In this document: positions 48,443 through 57,387 of the stretch, in pieces
Position numbering within the stretch: position 1 is the first letter of the stretch
Layout: the number at the start of each line of letters is the position of its first letter
NCBI RefSeq assembly: GCF_016860545.1
Contig: NZ_BNEB01000001.1
Location: forward strand, 62,001-126,000
Reading direction: 5' to 3'
DNA from: Streptomyces asoensis
GTDB taxonomy: Bacteria > Actinomycetota > Actinomycetes > Streptomycetales > Streptomycetaceae
DNA length: 64,000 nt
Program-made: the position numbers and the translations under genes
The notes under the pieces: model-generated
What the model saw: the letters and a program-made list of their open reading frames with translations, nothing else
Databases searched by the model: none
What the model was told of the DNA's origin: nothing

Positions 48443-48793
48443 TCAGCCGTCGTGCGCCGTGACCTGCTCCACAACGCTGGTGCCGCTGCCCTCCTGCGAC
48501 TCCCACGCCCAGGTCTCCTCCAGCCGTACCCGACCGTCCGCGAGCTCCACGACCGTCGACACGCAGTGCCCCGAGGACGTCGTCCCGTCGTGCTTGAGCT
48601 GGACGTACCGGAAGTCGAGCCGGTCCCCCTCCCGGGTACCCACCAGATGCCCGCGTACGACGTCGCCGCCCGTGTACTCGGCCCAGATCTCACCGCCGCG
48701 TTCGTGGTACGTGAAGCGGGTGCGGGTGCCGACCTGGCCCGGCGCCTGGTCGGCGACGGGGGCGAGGACGAGGCCGTCCAACGAGCGGGGCAT
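48443..48793 (-). CDS. Small conserved beta-barrel-like protein of unknown function
   Basis: 116 residues. The pattern FTYHERGGEIWAEYTGGDVVRGHLVG, RLDFRYVQLKHDG, GHCVSTVVEL and RVRLEETWAWES is a short all-beta, lipocalin-like family widely conserved in bacteria. Database entries often label it n-acetylglutamate synthase, which nothing in the sequence supports. Start ATG 48793. It lies divergent to the thiamine operon. Confidence 0.7.
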   Translation of the reverse strand: MPRSLDGLVLAPVADQAPGQVGTRTRFTYHERGGEIWAEYTGGDVVRGHLVGTREGDRLDFRYVQLKHDGTTSSGHCVSTVVELADGRVRLEETWAWESQEGSGTSVVEQVTAHDG

Positions 48794-48807
48794 GACGGAA
48801 GGCTCCC

Positions 48808-48837
48808 TTACAGAGGCGCCGGACCACGGGCTAGGGT
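48808..48837 (+). promoter_or_regulatory. Predicted promoter of the thiOSG operon
   Basis: TTACAG (48808-48813), an 18-base spacer and TAGGGT (48832-48837) would start RNA near 48844, immediately ahead of the TPP riboswitch. Confidence 0.6.
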
Positions 48838-48849
48838 GGCCAACCTAGA

Positions 48850-48946
48850 GCACTCGCGGGAGCCCGGACGCACCGGGCTGAGAGGGAGGCTGGCGGCCTC
48901 CGACCGTACGAACCTGATCCGGGTCATGCCGGCGAAGGGAGGGGCT
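48850..48946 (+). promoter_or_regulatory. TPP riboswitch (THI element)
   Basis: CGCGGGAGCCC at 48855-48865, then ACCGGGCTGAGAGGGA (48873-48888; the CUGAGA pyrimidine-sensing core) and the ACCTGATCCGGGTCATGCC (48912-48930) pyrophosphate arm with GCGAAGGGA at its end. The 3' strand merges into the purine-rich GGGAGGGG ribosome site before the ATG at 48955, and there is no terminator, so TPP should block translation, as usual in Actinobacteria. Confidence 0.96.
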
Positions 48947-48954
48947 GGACGCCC

Positions 48955-50121
48955 ATGTCGTCTCCACGTACGTCAGACGTCCTCGTCATCGGTGGCGGGA
49001 TCATCGGCCTGGTCACGGCCTGGCGGGCCGCGCAGCGCGGCTTCGCCACGGCGGTGGCCGATCCGGCGCCGGGCGGCGGGGCCGCCCAGGTGGCGGCCGG
49101 GATGCTGGCCGCCGTCACGGAACTGCACCACGGGGAGCAGACCCTGCTCGGGCTCAACCTGGCCTCGGCCCGCCGCTACCCGGACTTCGCGGCCGAGCTG
49201 ACGGAGCTGACCGGGCACGACCTCGGCTACCGGCGCTGCGGCACGCTCGCGGTCGCCCTGGACTCCGACGACCGTGCCCACCTGCGCGAACTGCACGCCC
49301 TGCAAGCGCGGTCGGGGCTGGAGTCGGAGTGGCTGTCCGGCCGGGAGTGCCGGCGCCTGGAGCCGCTGCTCGCACCGGGGGTGCGGGGCGGACTGCGGGT
49401 GGACGGCGACCACCAGATCGACCCGCGGCGGCTGACCGCCGCGCTGCTGGCCGCCTGCGAGCGGGCCGGGGTGGTCTTCCACCGCGTGCGGGCCGAGCGG
49501 CTGTCCGTCGCCGGCGGGAGGGCCGCGGGGGTCGTCACGCGGGACGGCGCGACGCTGGCCGCGGGGCAGGTGGTGCTCGCGGGCGGCAGCCTGAGCGGGC
49601 GGCTCGCGGGGGTCCCGCGGGACGTGCTGCCCCCGGTGCGGCCGGTGAAGGGCCAGGTGCTGCGGCTTACCGTGACGCCGCGCTACGCGCCGTTCCTGAG
49701 CCGGACGGTGCGGGCGGTGGTGCGCGGCAGCCAGGTGTACCTGGTCCCCCGGGAGAACGGCGAGCTCGTCGTGGGCGCGACCAGCGAGGAACTGGGCTGG
49801 GACACCACGGTGACGGCGGGGGGCGTGTACGAGCTGCTGCGCGACGCCCACGAGCTGGTCCCGGGCATCACCGAACTGCCCCTCACCGAGACGCGCGCGG
49901 GGCTGCGGCCCGGCACTCCGGACAACGCGCCGCTGCTCGGCCCGACGCAGCTGCCGGGACTGCTGCTGGCCACCGGGCACTACCGCAACGGCGTGCTGCT
50001 GACACCGGTGACGGGCGACGCGATGGCGCACGTCCTGGCCACCGGGGAACTCCCCGACGAGGCCCGTCCCTTCACCCCCCGGCGCTTCGGCGCCGCCGCA
50101 CTCTCGGAGCAGCCCGTATGA
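48955..50121 (+). CDS. thiO: Glycine oxidase for thiazole synthesis
   Basis: 388-residue FAD enzyme oxidising glycine to dehydroglycine for the thiazole ring. DVLVIGGGIIGLVTAWRAAQRGF is the FAD loop, and the DAO-family C-terminal region reads AGLRPGTPDNAPLLG and LLATGHYRNGVLLTP. It is first in the riboswitch-controlled thiO-thiS-thiG operon, with ATGA overlap into thiS. Confidence 0.96.
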   Translation: MSSPRTSDVLVIGGGIIGLVTAWRAAQRGFATAVADPAPGGGAAQVAAGMLAAVTELHHGEQTLLGLNLASARRYPDFAAELTELTGHDLGYRRCGTLAVALDSDDRAHLRELHALQARSGLESEWLSGRECRRLEPLLAPGVRGGLRVDGDHQIDPRRLTAALLAACERAGVVFHRVRAERLSVAGGRAAGVVTRDGATLAAGQVVLAGGSLSGRLAGVPRDVLPPVRPVKGQVLRLTVTPRYAPFLSRTVRAVVRGSQVYLVPRENGELVVGATSEELGWDTTVTAGGVYELLRDAHELVPGITELPLTETRAGLRPGTPDNAPLLGPTQLPGLLLATGHYRNGVLLTPVTGDAMAHVLATGELPDEARPFTPRRFGAAALSEQPV

Positions 50122-50342
50122 ACGCCCGCACCGGCGCCGCCGTGCACGTCTCGGTCAACGGGGAGCGGCGGGAGTTCGCTCCCGGCACGGCTCTCGACAG
50201 CGTCGTCCGGTCCCTGACGGCCGCGCCCTCCGGGGTGGCCGCCGCGCTCAACGAGACCGTCGTCCCGCGCGCGCGGTGGGCGGTCACGGTGCTCGGCGAC
50301 GGCGACCGGGTGGAGGTCCTCACCGCGGTCCAGGGGGGCTGA
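50118..50342 (+). CDS. thiS: Sulfur-carrier protein ThiS
   Basis: 74-residue ubiquitin-fold protein whose C-terminal Gly-Gly (AVQGG) becomes a thiocarboxylate and donates sulfur to ThiG. VSVNGERREFAPGTALDSVV and GDRVEVLTAVQGG are typical. ATG 50118 overlaps the thiO stop; thiG begins three bases after its stop. Confidence 0.95.
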   Translation: MNARTGAAVHVSVNGERREFAPGTALDSVVRSLTAAPSGVAAALNETVVPRARWAVTVLGDGDRVEVLTAVQGG

Positions 50343-51140
<798 letters not shown>

Positions 51141-51300
51141 CCGCGGGCGACTGCCGTCCTCCGAACGCGAGCGGCTGCCGTCCGGTCTACGGAGCCGGGC
51201 GCCGCCGGGCCGGTGCATTGCGTCACAGGTCGGCCCCAGTAGCGCTGCGATCGCGGTGGAACCGGCGGCGCTGTCGGCGGCGGCTCGTACACTCACCTGC

Positions 51301-53241
51301 GTGGACACGACCCTTCAGGACCCTCTGGTCGGGCAGCTGCTCGACGGCCGGTATCGCGTCGAGGCGCGGATCGCGGTCGGCGGGATGGCCACGGTCTACC
51401 GGGCCGTGGACACCCGCCTGGACCGCGTGCTCGCGCTCAAGGTGATGCATCCGGCGCTCGCCGCCGACGGGGCGTTCGTCGAACGGTTCATCCGGGAGGC
51501 GAAGTCCGTCGCCCGGCTGGCCCACCCGAACGTGGTCCAGGTGTTCGACCAGGGCACCGACGGGTCGTACGTCTACCTGGCCATGGAGTACATCGCCGGG
51601 TGCACGCTGCGTGACGTGCTGCGCGAGCGCGGGGCGCTCCAGCCGCGCGCCGCGCTGGACATCCTGGAGCCCGTGCTTGCGGCGCTCGGCGCCGCGCACC
51701 GGGCCGGGTTCGTGCACCGGGACATGAAGCCCGAGAACGTCCTGATAGGGGACGACGGTCGGGTCAAGGTCGCGGACTTCGGGCTGGTCCGGTCCGTCGA
51801 CACCGTGACCAGCACCACGGGGGCCGTGCTGGGCACGGTCGCCTATCTCGCCCCCGAGCAGATCGAGCAGCCCGGCGTCGCCGACCCCCGCGTCGACGTG
51901 TACGCGTGCGGGGTGGTGCTCCACGAGATGCTCACCGGCGAGAAGCCGCACGACGGGGACTCCCCCGCGATCGTGCTCTACAAGCACCTGCACGAGGACG
52001 TCCCGCCGCCGTCGGCCCTGGTGCCCGGCCTGCCCTTCGAGCTGGACGCGCTGGTCGCGTCGGCCACCGCCCGTGATCCCGGCGCCCGGGCCCATGACGC
52101 CGTCGCGCTGCTGGGCCGGACGCTGGAGACGCGCGCCGCGCTCACCGACGAGCAGCTGGACCTGGTGCCGCCGCAGGCCGTCTCCGACGGCCACGACATC
52201 GCCGAGGACCGCACGAGCGTGATTCCGCGCTCGCTCACGGTGCCCCGGCCGCTGCCCGTCGACGGGGACGTCCCCGCGGGCGGCGAGGACCCGCTCGACC
52301 GCACCTCGCAGTTCCGCAGCCCGCCGCCGCTGCCGCCCCGGCGCCGTACCGTGCGGCCCCGGCGCGGGGTGCTGGCGCTCGTCACCGCGCTCCTGCTGGT
52401 GCTCGGTGTGGGCGCCGGCGTCTGGTACATCAACTCCGGCCAGTTCACCAAGGTCCCGGCGGTGCTGACGCAGAAGGAGGCGCAGGCCAGGGCACGGCTG
52501 GAGGCCGCCGGGCTGAAGGTCGGCAAGGTCGAGCACCGCAACAGCGACACCGTGAAGCGCGGCACCGTCATGGAGACGGACCCCGGGCCGGGCGCCCGGA
52601 TCCGCAAGCACGACGCGGTGACGCTCACGGTGTCCGACGGCCCGGAGATCGTGAAGGTGCCCGATGTGAAGGGCTCCCGGCTCGACAAGGCCGAGCAGTT
52701 GCTGAAGGAGGACGGCCTGGAGCCGGGGCTGGTCGACAAGGCGTTCAGCGAGGACGTCCTGAAGGGCTTCGTGATCAGCACCGACCCGGCGGCCGGCACC
52801 GAGCGCCGGGCGGGCACCGCGGTGTCGATCGTGGTCAGCAAGGGCAGCCCGGTCGACGTGCCGGACGTCACCGGCGAGGACCTGGCCGACGCCCGCGCCG
52901 AGCTGGCGGAGGCCGGACTGAAGGTGAAGGTCGCCGCCGGTCAGGTCAACTCCGAGTTCGACAAGGGCCAGGTGGCGGCGCAGACCCCGGAGGCGGACAG
53001 CGAGGCCGCCGACGGCGACACGGTGACGCTGACCCTGTCCAAGGGGCCCGAGCTGGTCGAGGTGCCGGACGTGGTCGGCGCGAGCGTCGACGACGCCAAG
53101 TCGCTCCTCGAGCAGTCCGGGTTCGAGGTCAAGGAGGACCGGGGACTGCTCGGGCTGTTCGGCGACACCGTGAAGAAGCAGTCGGTGAAGGCCGGCGACT
53201 CGGCGCCCAAGGGGTCGACGATCACGATCACCATCCGGTGA
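51301..53241 (+). CDS. PASTA-domain Ser/Thr protein kinase
   Basis: 646 residues. Kinase domain ~18-280: VGGMATVYRA glycine loop, Lys47, HRDMKPEN (139-146), DFG (159-161), and a Thr/Ser-rich activation loop (TVTSTTGAVLGT). A Pro/Arg juxtamembrane stretch, one membrane helix (about 359-380) and four extracellular PASTA domains follow (VPAVLTQKEAQARARLEAAG and later copies). PASTA domains sense muropeptides or lipid II. GTG 51301 has no ribosome site, but TACACT (51288-51293) sits at -10 distance, so the mRNA is probably leaderless. In Actinobacteria such kinases phosphorylate division and Rv2175c-type proteins. Confidence 0.95.
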   Translation: MDTTLQDPLVGQLLDGRYRVEARIAVGGMATVYRAVDTRLDRVLALKVMHPALAADGAFVERFIREAKSVARLAHPNVVQVFDQGTDGSYVYLAMEYIAGCTLRDVLRERGALQPRAALDILEPVLAALGAAHRAGFVHRDMKPENVLIGDDGRVKVADFGLVRSVDTVTSTTGAVLGTVAYLAPEQIEQPGVADPRVDVYACGVVLHEMLTGEKPHDGDSPAIVLYKHLHEDVPPPSALVPGLPFELDALVASATARDPGARAHDAVALLGRTLETRAALTDEQLDLVPPQAVSDGHDIAEDRTSVIPRSLTVPRPLPVDGDVPAGGEDPLDRTSQFRSPPPLPPRRRTVRPRRGVLALVTALLLVLGVGAGVWYINSGQFTKVPAVLTQKEAQARARLEAAGLKVGKVEHRNSDTVKRGTVMETDPGPGARIRKHDAVTLTVSDGPEIVKVPDVKGSRLDKAEQLLKEDGLEPGLVDKAFSEDVLKGFVISTDPAAGTERRAGTAVSIVVSKGSPVDVPDVTGEDLADARAELAEAGLKVKVAAGQVNSEFDKGQVAAQTPEADSEAADGDTVTLTLSKGPELVEVPDVVGASVDDAKSLLEQSGFEVKEDRGLLGLFGDTVKKQSVKAGDSAPKGSTITITIR

Positions 53242-53275
53242 CGGGCGGGCCCCGCGGGCATGACACCCTGAACGG

Positions 53276-54154
53276 GTGAGTCCGCGAGCCCCCTTCCCCT
53301 CCCGCAACCCCGTCGGCGGCCATGTCCCGGTGGCCGGCGGTCTGCACGACGTGGGCATGTCCTACGCGCACGACCTGGGCGCCGAGGCGGTCCAGGTGTT
53401 CGTCGCCAACCCGCGCGGCTGGGCCACGCCCGTCGGCAGTCCGCGCCAGGACGAGGCCTTCCGCCAGGCGTGCGCGGCCCGTTCGGTCCCGGCCTACGTG
53501 CACGCGCCGTACCTGATCAACTTCGGCTCGCACACCGAGGCGACCGCCGAGAGGTCGGTGGAGTCGATGCGGCACTCGCTGCGTCGCGGCCGGGAGATCG
53601 GCGCGCTCGGGGTGGTCGTCCACACGGGGAGCGCGACGGGCGGCCGGGACCGGTCCGTGGCGCTGAAGCAGGTGCGGGAGCACCTGCTTCCCCTGCTGGA
53701 CGAGCTGACCCACGACGACGACCCGTTCCTGCTGCTGGAGTCCACGGCGGGCCAGGGCTCGTCGCTCTGCTCCCGGACCTGGGACTTCGGGCCGTACTTC
53801 GAGGCGCTGGACTCCCATCCGCGGCTGGGTGTCTGCCTCGACACCTGTCACATCTTCGCGGCCGGCCACGATCTGACCGGTCCGGCCGGGATGCACGAGA
53901 CGCTCGACCTGCTGGTGGACACGGTGGGCGAGGGCAGGCTGAAGCTGGTCCACGCCAACGACTCCAAGGACGTGGCGGGAGCCCACAAGGACCGGCACGA
54001 GAACATCGGCGCCGGGCACATCGGCGAGGACCCGTTCCGGGCGCTGATGACGCATCCGGCCACCGCGGGCGTACCGCTGATCATCGAGACGCCCGGCGGC
54101 AAGGAAGGCCACGCGACGGACGTGGAACGGCTGAAGAAGCTCCGCGACGGCTGA
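53276..54154 (+). CDS. nfo: Endonuclease IV (AP endonuclease)
   Basis: 292-residue TIM-barrel enzyme that cuts DNA 5' to abasic sites, using three zinc ions. Metal-binding segments: YVHAPYLINFGS, LESTAGQGS, GVCLDTCHIFAAGHD, VHANDSKDVAGAHKDRHENIGAGHIG and IIETPGG, in order. GTG start, 34 bases after the kinase stop, so it may share its transcript. Convergent with the sulfite-oxidase-like gene. Confidence 0.95.
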   Translation: MSPRAPFPSRNPVGGHVPVAGGLHDVGMSYAHDLGAEAVQVFVANPRGWATPVGSPRQDEAFRQACAARSVPAYVHAPYLINFGSHTEATAERSVESMRHSLRRGREIGALGVVVHTGSATGGRDRSVALKQVREHLLPLLDELTHDDDPFLLLESTAGQGSSLCSRTWDFGPYFEALDSHPRLGVCLDTCHIFAAGHDLTGPAGMHETLDLLVDTVGEGRLKLVHANDSKDVAGAHKDRHENIGAGHIGEDPFRALMTHPATAGVPLIIETPGGKEGHATDVERLKKLRDG

Positions 54155-54170
54155 CGCCGCGGGGCATCCG

Positions 54171-54803
54171 TCAGAGTTCGGGTCCGTCCCCCGGGCCCTC
54201 CTGGTACGAGTAGCGCTGTTCCTTCCAGGGGTCGCCGACGTTGTGGTAGCCGCGCTCCTCCCAGAAGCCGCGGCGGTCCGCGGTCATGTACTCGACGCCG
54301 CGGACCCACTTGGGGCCCTTCCAGGCGTAGAGGTGCGGGACGACCAGCCGCAGCGGGAAGCCGTGCTCGGCGGTGAGCAGCTCGCCGTCCTTGTGGGTGG
54401 CGAAGATCGTGCGCTCGGAGGCGAAGTCGGACAGCCGCAGGTTCGAGCTGAATCCGTACTCGGCCCACACCATCACATGGGTGACGTTCGGGGCCGGGGG
54501 TGCGCTCTCCAGGATCGTGCGGGCCGGGATCCCGCCCCATTCGGCGCCGAGCATGCTGAACTTCGTCACGCAGTGCAGATCGGCCACGACGGAGGCGTAG
54601 GGGAGGGCCGTGAACTCGTCGTGGCTCCAGCAGTGCTTCTCGCCGTCGGCGGTGGCGCCGAAGACCCGGAACTCCCAGCGCTCGGGGCGGAACCGGGGCA
54701 CCGGGCCGTAGTGCGTGACCGGCCAGCCCCGCTGGAGCCGCTGTCCCGGCGGAAGCTCGGACACCGCCTCTTCTCCAGACCCACGCTCCACCGGTTGCCC
54801 CAT
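54171..54803 (-). CDS. Sulfite-oxidase-fold molybdenum-cofactor protein without signal peptide
   Basis: 210 residues from ATG 54803. WPVTHYGPVPRFRPERWEFRVFG, then PYASVVADLHCVTKFSM with Cys78 as the expected molybdenum ligand, WGGIPARTIL, HGFPLRLVVPHLYAWKGPKWVRGVEYM are the sulfite-oxidase / MsrP-type core. Unlike MsrP (YedY) it lacks a Tat signal and membrane anchor, so it appears cytoplasmic. Substrate unknown. The upstream in-frame start would add 28 residues with no signal character. Confidence 0.88.
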   Translation of the reverse strand: MGQPVERGSGEEAVSELPPGQRLQRGWPVTHYGPVPRFRPERWEFRVFGATADGEKHCWSHDEFTALPYASVVADLHCVTKFSMLGAEWGGIPARTILESAPPAPNVTHVMVWAEYGFSSNLRLSDFASERTIFATHKDGELLTAEHGFPLRLVVPHLYAWKGPKWVRGVEYMTADRRGFWEERGYHNVGDPWKEQRYSYQEGPGDGPEL

Positions 54804-54871
54804 GACTCCATCCTGACAGACCCCGGACGGTGCACATGACCAGCCATGACCGGGCATATCCCGAATCGGGC

Positions 54872-54920
54872 AAGTGCGACTAAGCATGCACTAACTTACT
54901 AAGTACGCACTTACTGGACG
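54872..54920. promoter_or_regulatory. AT-rich repeat element upstream of bfr
   Basis: AAGTGCG (54872-54878) is mirrored by CGCACTT (54906-54912), and ACTAA recurs three times between them in an unusually AT-rich 45-base patch. It lies between the divergent oxidoreductase and bacterioferritin genes and probably holds both promoters and a regulator site. It does not match the iron box. Confidence 0.5.
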
Positions 54921-54999
54921 ATCTTCGGCACCGGTGCAATCATGCGGCGGCAACCTCCCGATTCCTCATCCCGATCCCCGTCCGGAAGGAGCCTCTGCG

Positions 55000-55479
55000 A
55001 TGCAGGGCGACCCCGAGGTCATCGAGTTCCTCAACGAGCAGCTCACCGGCGAGCTCACCGCGATCAACCAGTACTTCCTGCACGCCAAGATGCAGGAGAA
55101 CTTCGGCTGGACGAAGCTCGCCAAGTACACGCGGCACGAGTCGTTCGACGAGATGAAGCACGCCGAGGTGCTCACCGACCGGATCCTGTTCCTGGAGGGG
55201 CTGCCGAACTACCAGCGGCTGTTCCACGTCCGCGTCGGACAGACGGTCAAGGAGATGTTCGAGGCCGACCGGCAGGTCGAGGTCGAGGCGATCGACCGGC
55301 TGAAGCGCGGCATCAAGGTGATGCGGGAAAAGGGTGACATCACGTCCGCGAACATCTTCGAGTCGATCCTCGCGGACGAGGAGCACCACATCGACTACCT
55401 CGACACCCAGCTGGACCTGGTGGAGAAGCTCGGCGAGGCGCTCTACCTGGCGCAGCTGATCGAGCAGCCGGAGAGCTGA
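55000..55479 (+). CDS. bfr: Bacterioferritin
   Basis: 159 residues, a haem-containing 24-mer iron store. All ferroxidase-centre residues are at canonical positions: Glu18, Glu51, His54, Glu94, Glu127 and His130; Met52 is the haem ligand. ATG 55000 follows GGAAGGAG at eight bases. It is convergent with the bacterioferritin-associated ferredoxin gene, an arrangement that suits storage and release of the same iron pool. Confidence 0.98.
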   Translation: MQGDPEVIEFLNEQLTGELTAINQYFLHAKMQENFGWTKLAKYTRHESFDEMKHAEVLTDRILFLEGLPNYQRLFHVRVGQTVKEMFEADRQVEVEAIDRLKRGIKVMREKGDITSANIFESILADEEHHIDYLDTQLDLVEKLGEALYLAQLIEQPES

Positions 55480-55524
55480 CACCCGCGGGGTTCGCGCGGG
55501 CCGGGCCGGGAGCCGGGTGGCCCC

Positions 55525-55758
55525 TCAGGCGGCTTCTTCGAGCAGCTCCGCGTCGGACGCCACCAGCGCGCCCCGGTCGGCGAGGTCGCGCCGGGGCAGG
55601 GCGCCCCGCCCGAGGATCGCCTGGATGCGGCGGACGCAGGAGCCGCAGTCGGTGCCCGCCTTGCAGGCGGAGGCTATCTGGCGGGGCGTGCAGGCACCGC
55701 TCGCCGCGTGCTGCTGGACCTGCGCCTCGGTCACACCGAAGCAACTGCACACGAACAC
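55525..55758 (-). CDS. bfd: Bacterioferritin-associated ferredoxin (BFD-like [2Fe-2S] protein)
   Basis: 77 residues. Cys4-x-Cys6 at the start (MFVCSCFGVTEAQV) and CKAGTDCGSC form the four-Cys [2Fe-2S] site of BFD proteins, which reduce and release bacterioferritin iron. A charged C-terminal tail of about 25 residues is extra. GTG start behind GGGAGGTGA. Expression is likely iron-repressed through the box at 55785. Confidence 0.93.
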   Translation of the reverse strand: MFVCSCFGVTEAQVQQHAASGACTPRQIASACKAGTDCGSCVRRIQAILGRGALPRRDLADRGALVASDAELLEEAA

Positions 55759-55784
55759 GCGGATTCACCTCCCGCCGAGATCAA

Positions 55785-55803
55785 TAAGGCTAACCTAACC
55801 TTA
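55785..55803 (-). promoter_or_regulatory. Iron box (DmdR/IdeR operator) upstream of bfd
   Basis: On the minus strand TAAGGTTAGGTTAGCCTTA matches the DtxR-family consensus TTAGGTTAGGCTAACCTAA at about 14 of 19 positions. A possible promoter overlaps it: TTGCAG (complement at 55819-55824) and TAAGGT (55798-55803) about 15 bases apart. Fe2+-loaded DmdR should block bfd under iron sufficiency. Confidence 0.85.
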
Positions 55804-55829
55804 CCCGGCGCTCCGAGTCTGCAAAAGGC

Positions 55830-55867
55830 CGGTGGGGCGCGGATCGTATGTGATCCGCGCCCCACCG
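55830..55867 (-). terminator. Terminator of the DAHP synthase gene
   Basis: A perfect 16-bp stem (55830-55845 with 55852-55867), loop GTATGT, followed on the minus strand by CCTTTTG. It lies 15 bases beyond the stop codon. Confidence 0.85.
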
Positions 55868-55881
55868 CCGTGCTCCGCGGG

Positions 55882-57228
55882 CTACTGGTCCCGGTACATC
55901 TCCGCGACGAGGAAGGCCAGGTCCAGGGACTGGCTCCGGTTGAGACGCGGGTCGCAGGCCGTCTCGTAGCGCTGGTGGAGGTCGTCGACGAAGATCTCGT
56001 CGCCGCCTCCCACGCACTCGGTGACGTCGTCGCCGGTGAGCTCCACGTGGATGCCGCCCGGGTGGGTGCCGAGGCCCTTGTGGACCTCGAAGAAGCCCTT
56101 GACCTCGTCGAGCACGTCGTCGAACCGGCGGGTCTTGTGACCCGAGGCCGCCTCGTAGGTGTTGCCGTGCATCGGGTCGGTGATCCAGGCCACCGTCGCG
56201 CCCGAGGCGCTGACCTTCTCGACCAGCTCGGGCAGCTTGTCGCGGACCTTGTCGGCGCCCATGCGCACGATGAAGGTCAGCCGCCCGGGCTCACGGTCCG
56301 GGTCCAGACGGTCGATGTACTGGAGCGCCTCCTCGGCCGTGGTCGTCGGGCCGAGCTTGATGCCGATCGGGTTGCGGATCTTCGAGGCGAACTCGATGTG
56401 GGCGTGGTCCAGCTGCCGGGTGCGCTCACCGATCCACACCATGTGCGCCGAGACGTCGTACAGCCGCCCGGTGCGGGAGTCGACCCGGGTCAGGGCGGAC
56501 TCGTAGTCGAGCAGCAGCGCCTCGTGCGAGGAGAAGAACTCGACCGTCTTGAACTCCTCCGGGTCGGCCCCGCAGGCGTGCATGAAGTTCAGCGCCTGGT
56601 CGATCTCGCGCGCGAGCTGCTCGTAGCGCTGACCGGACGGGGACGACTTCACGAAGTCCTGGTTCCAGGCGTGCACCTGGCGCAGGTCGGCGTAACCACC
56701 GGTGGTGAAGGCGCGCACCAGGTTGAGCGTGGAGGCGGACGCGTTGTACATCCGCTTCAGCCGCTCGGGGTCCGGGACCCGGGACTTCTCGTCGAAGGCG
56801 AAGCCGTTGACGGAGTCGCCGCGGTACGTCGGCAGGGTCACGCCGTCGCGGGTCTCGGTGCCCTTGGAGCGCGGCTTGGAGTACTGGCCGGCGATCCGGC
56901 CGACCTTGACGACCGGCACCGAGGCCGCGTACGTCAGCACGGCGCCCATCTGGAGCAGCGTCTTGAGCTTGTTGCGGATGTGATCGGCGGACACGGCGTC
57001 GAAGGCCTCGGCGCAGTCGCCGCCCTGGAGGAGGAACGCCTCTCCCTTGGCGACGGCCGCCATCCGGGCGCGCAGCTGGTCGCACTCGCCCGCGAAGACG
57101 AGCGGCGGATACGACTCGAGGTCCGCGATCACTGCGCGCAGAGCCTCGGTGTCGGGGTACTCGGGCTGCTGCGCCGCGGGCAGGTCTCGCCAGGTGTTGC
57201 CAGCGCTCGCGCTGGTCTTAGCGTTCAC
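55882..57228 (-). CDS. Class II 3-deoxy-D-arabino-heptulosonate-7-phosphate synthase
   Basis: 448 residues, first enzyme of the shikimate pathway, condensing PEP and erythrose 4-phosphate. Class II (plant-like) landmarks: VFAGECDQLRARMAAV, LLQGGDCAEAF, RIAGQYSKPRS, SHEALLLDYE, RMGADKVRDKLP, TDPMHGNTYEA and GIHVELTGDDVTEC. GTG 57228 has GGAGGG at seven bases; GTG 57234 would add two residues but abuts that site. It is divergent from the fused anthranilate synthase, so first and branch-point steps of tryptophan synthesis share one intergenic region. Confidence 0.97.
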   Translation of the reverse strand: MNAKTSASAGNTWRDLPAAQQPEYPDTEALRAVIADLESYPPLVFAGECDQLRARMAAVAKGEAFLLQGGDCAEAFDAVSADHIRNKLKTLLQMGAVLTYAASVPVVKVGRIAGQYSKPRSKGTETRDGVTLPTYRGDSVNGFAFDEKSRVPDPERLKRMYNASASTLNLVRAFTTGGYADLRQVHAWNQDFVKSSPSGQRYEQLAREIDQALNFMHACGADPEEFKTVEFFSSHEALLLDYESALTRVDSRTGRLYDVSAHMVWIGERTRQLDHAHIEFASKIRNPIGIKLGPTTTAEEALQYIDRLDPDREPGRLTFIVRMGADKVRDKLPELVEKVSASGATVAWITDPMHGNTYEAASGHKTRRFDDVLDEVKGFFEVHKGLGTHPGGIHVELTGDDVTECVGGGDEIFVDDLHQRYETACDPRLNRSQSLDLAFLVAEMYRDQ

Positions 57229-57330
57229 GGTCACGCCCTCCACATTACGGGGTCGTGTCGAGTCGTTTTCGCCCGGCTCGACAGGTGAGACGCCCTCCTG
57301 CTCAGGTGGGCGTGGGGTAGGGTGCGTCCC

Positions 57331-57387
57331 ATGTTCGCGCTTTCGACCCAGAACTGGTGGTGGACCGCTCATCCGGCGGCCCACTGA
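57331..57387 (+). CDS. trpL: trp leader peptide TrpL
   Basis: An 18-residue open frame, MFALSTQNWWWTAHPAAH, with three consecutive Trp codons at 57355-57363. It lies 116 bases before trpEG. No ribosome site precedes its ATG; TAGGGT (57318-57323) lies seven bases upstream, so the leader transcript could be leaderless. Its translation is the sensor of the attenuator described in the next entry. Confidence 0.92.
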   Translation: MFALSTQNWWWTAHPAAH

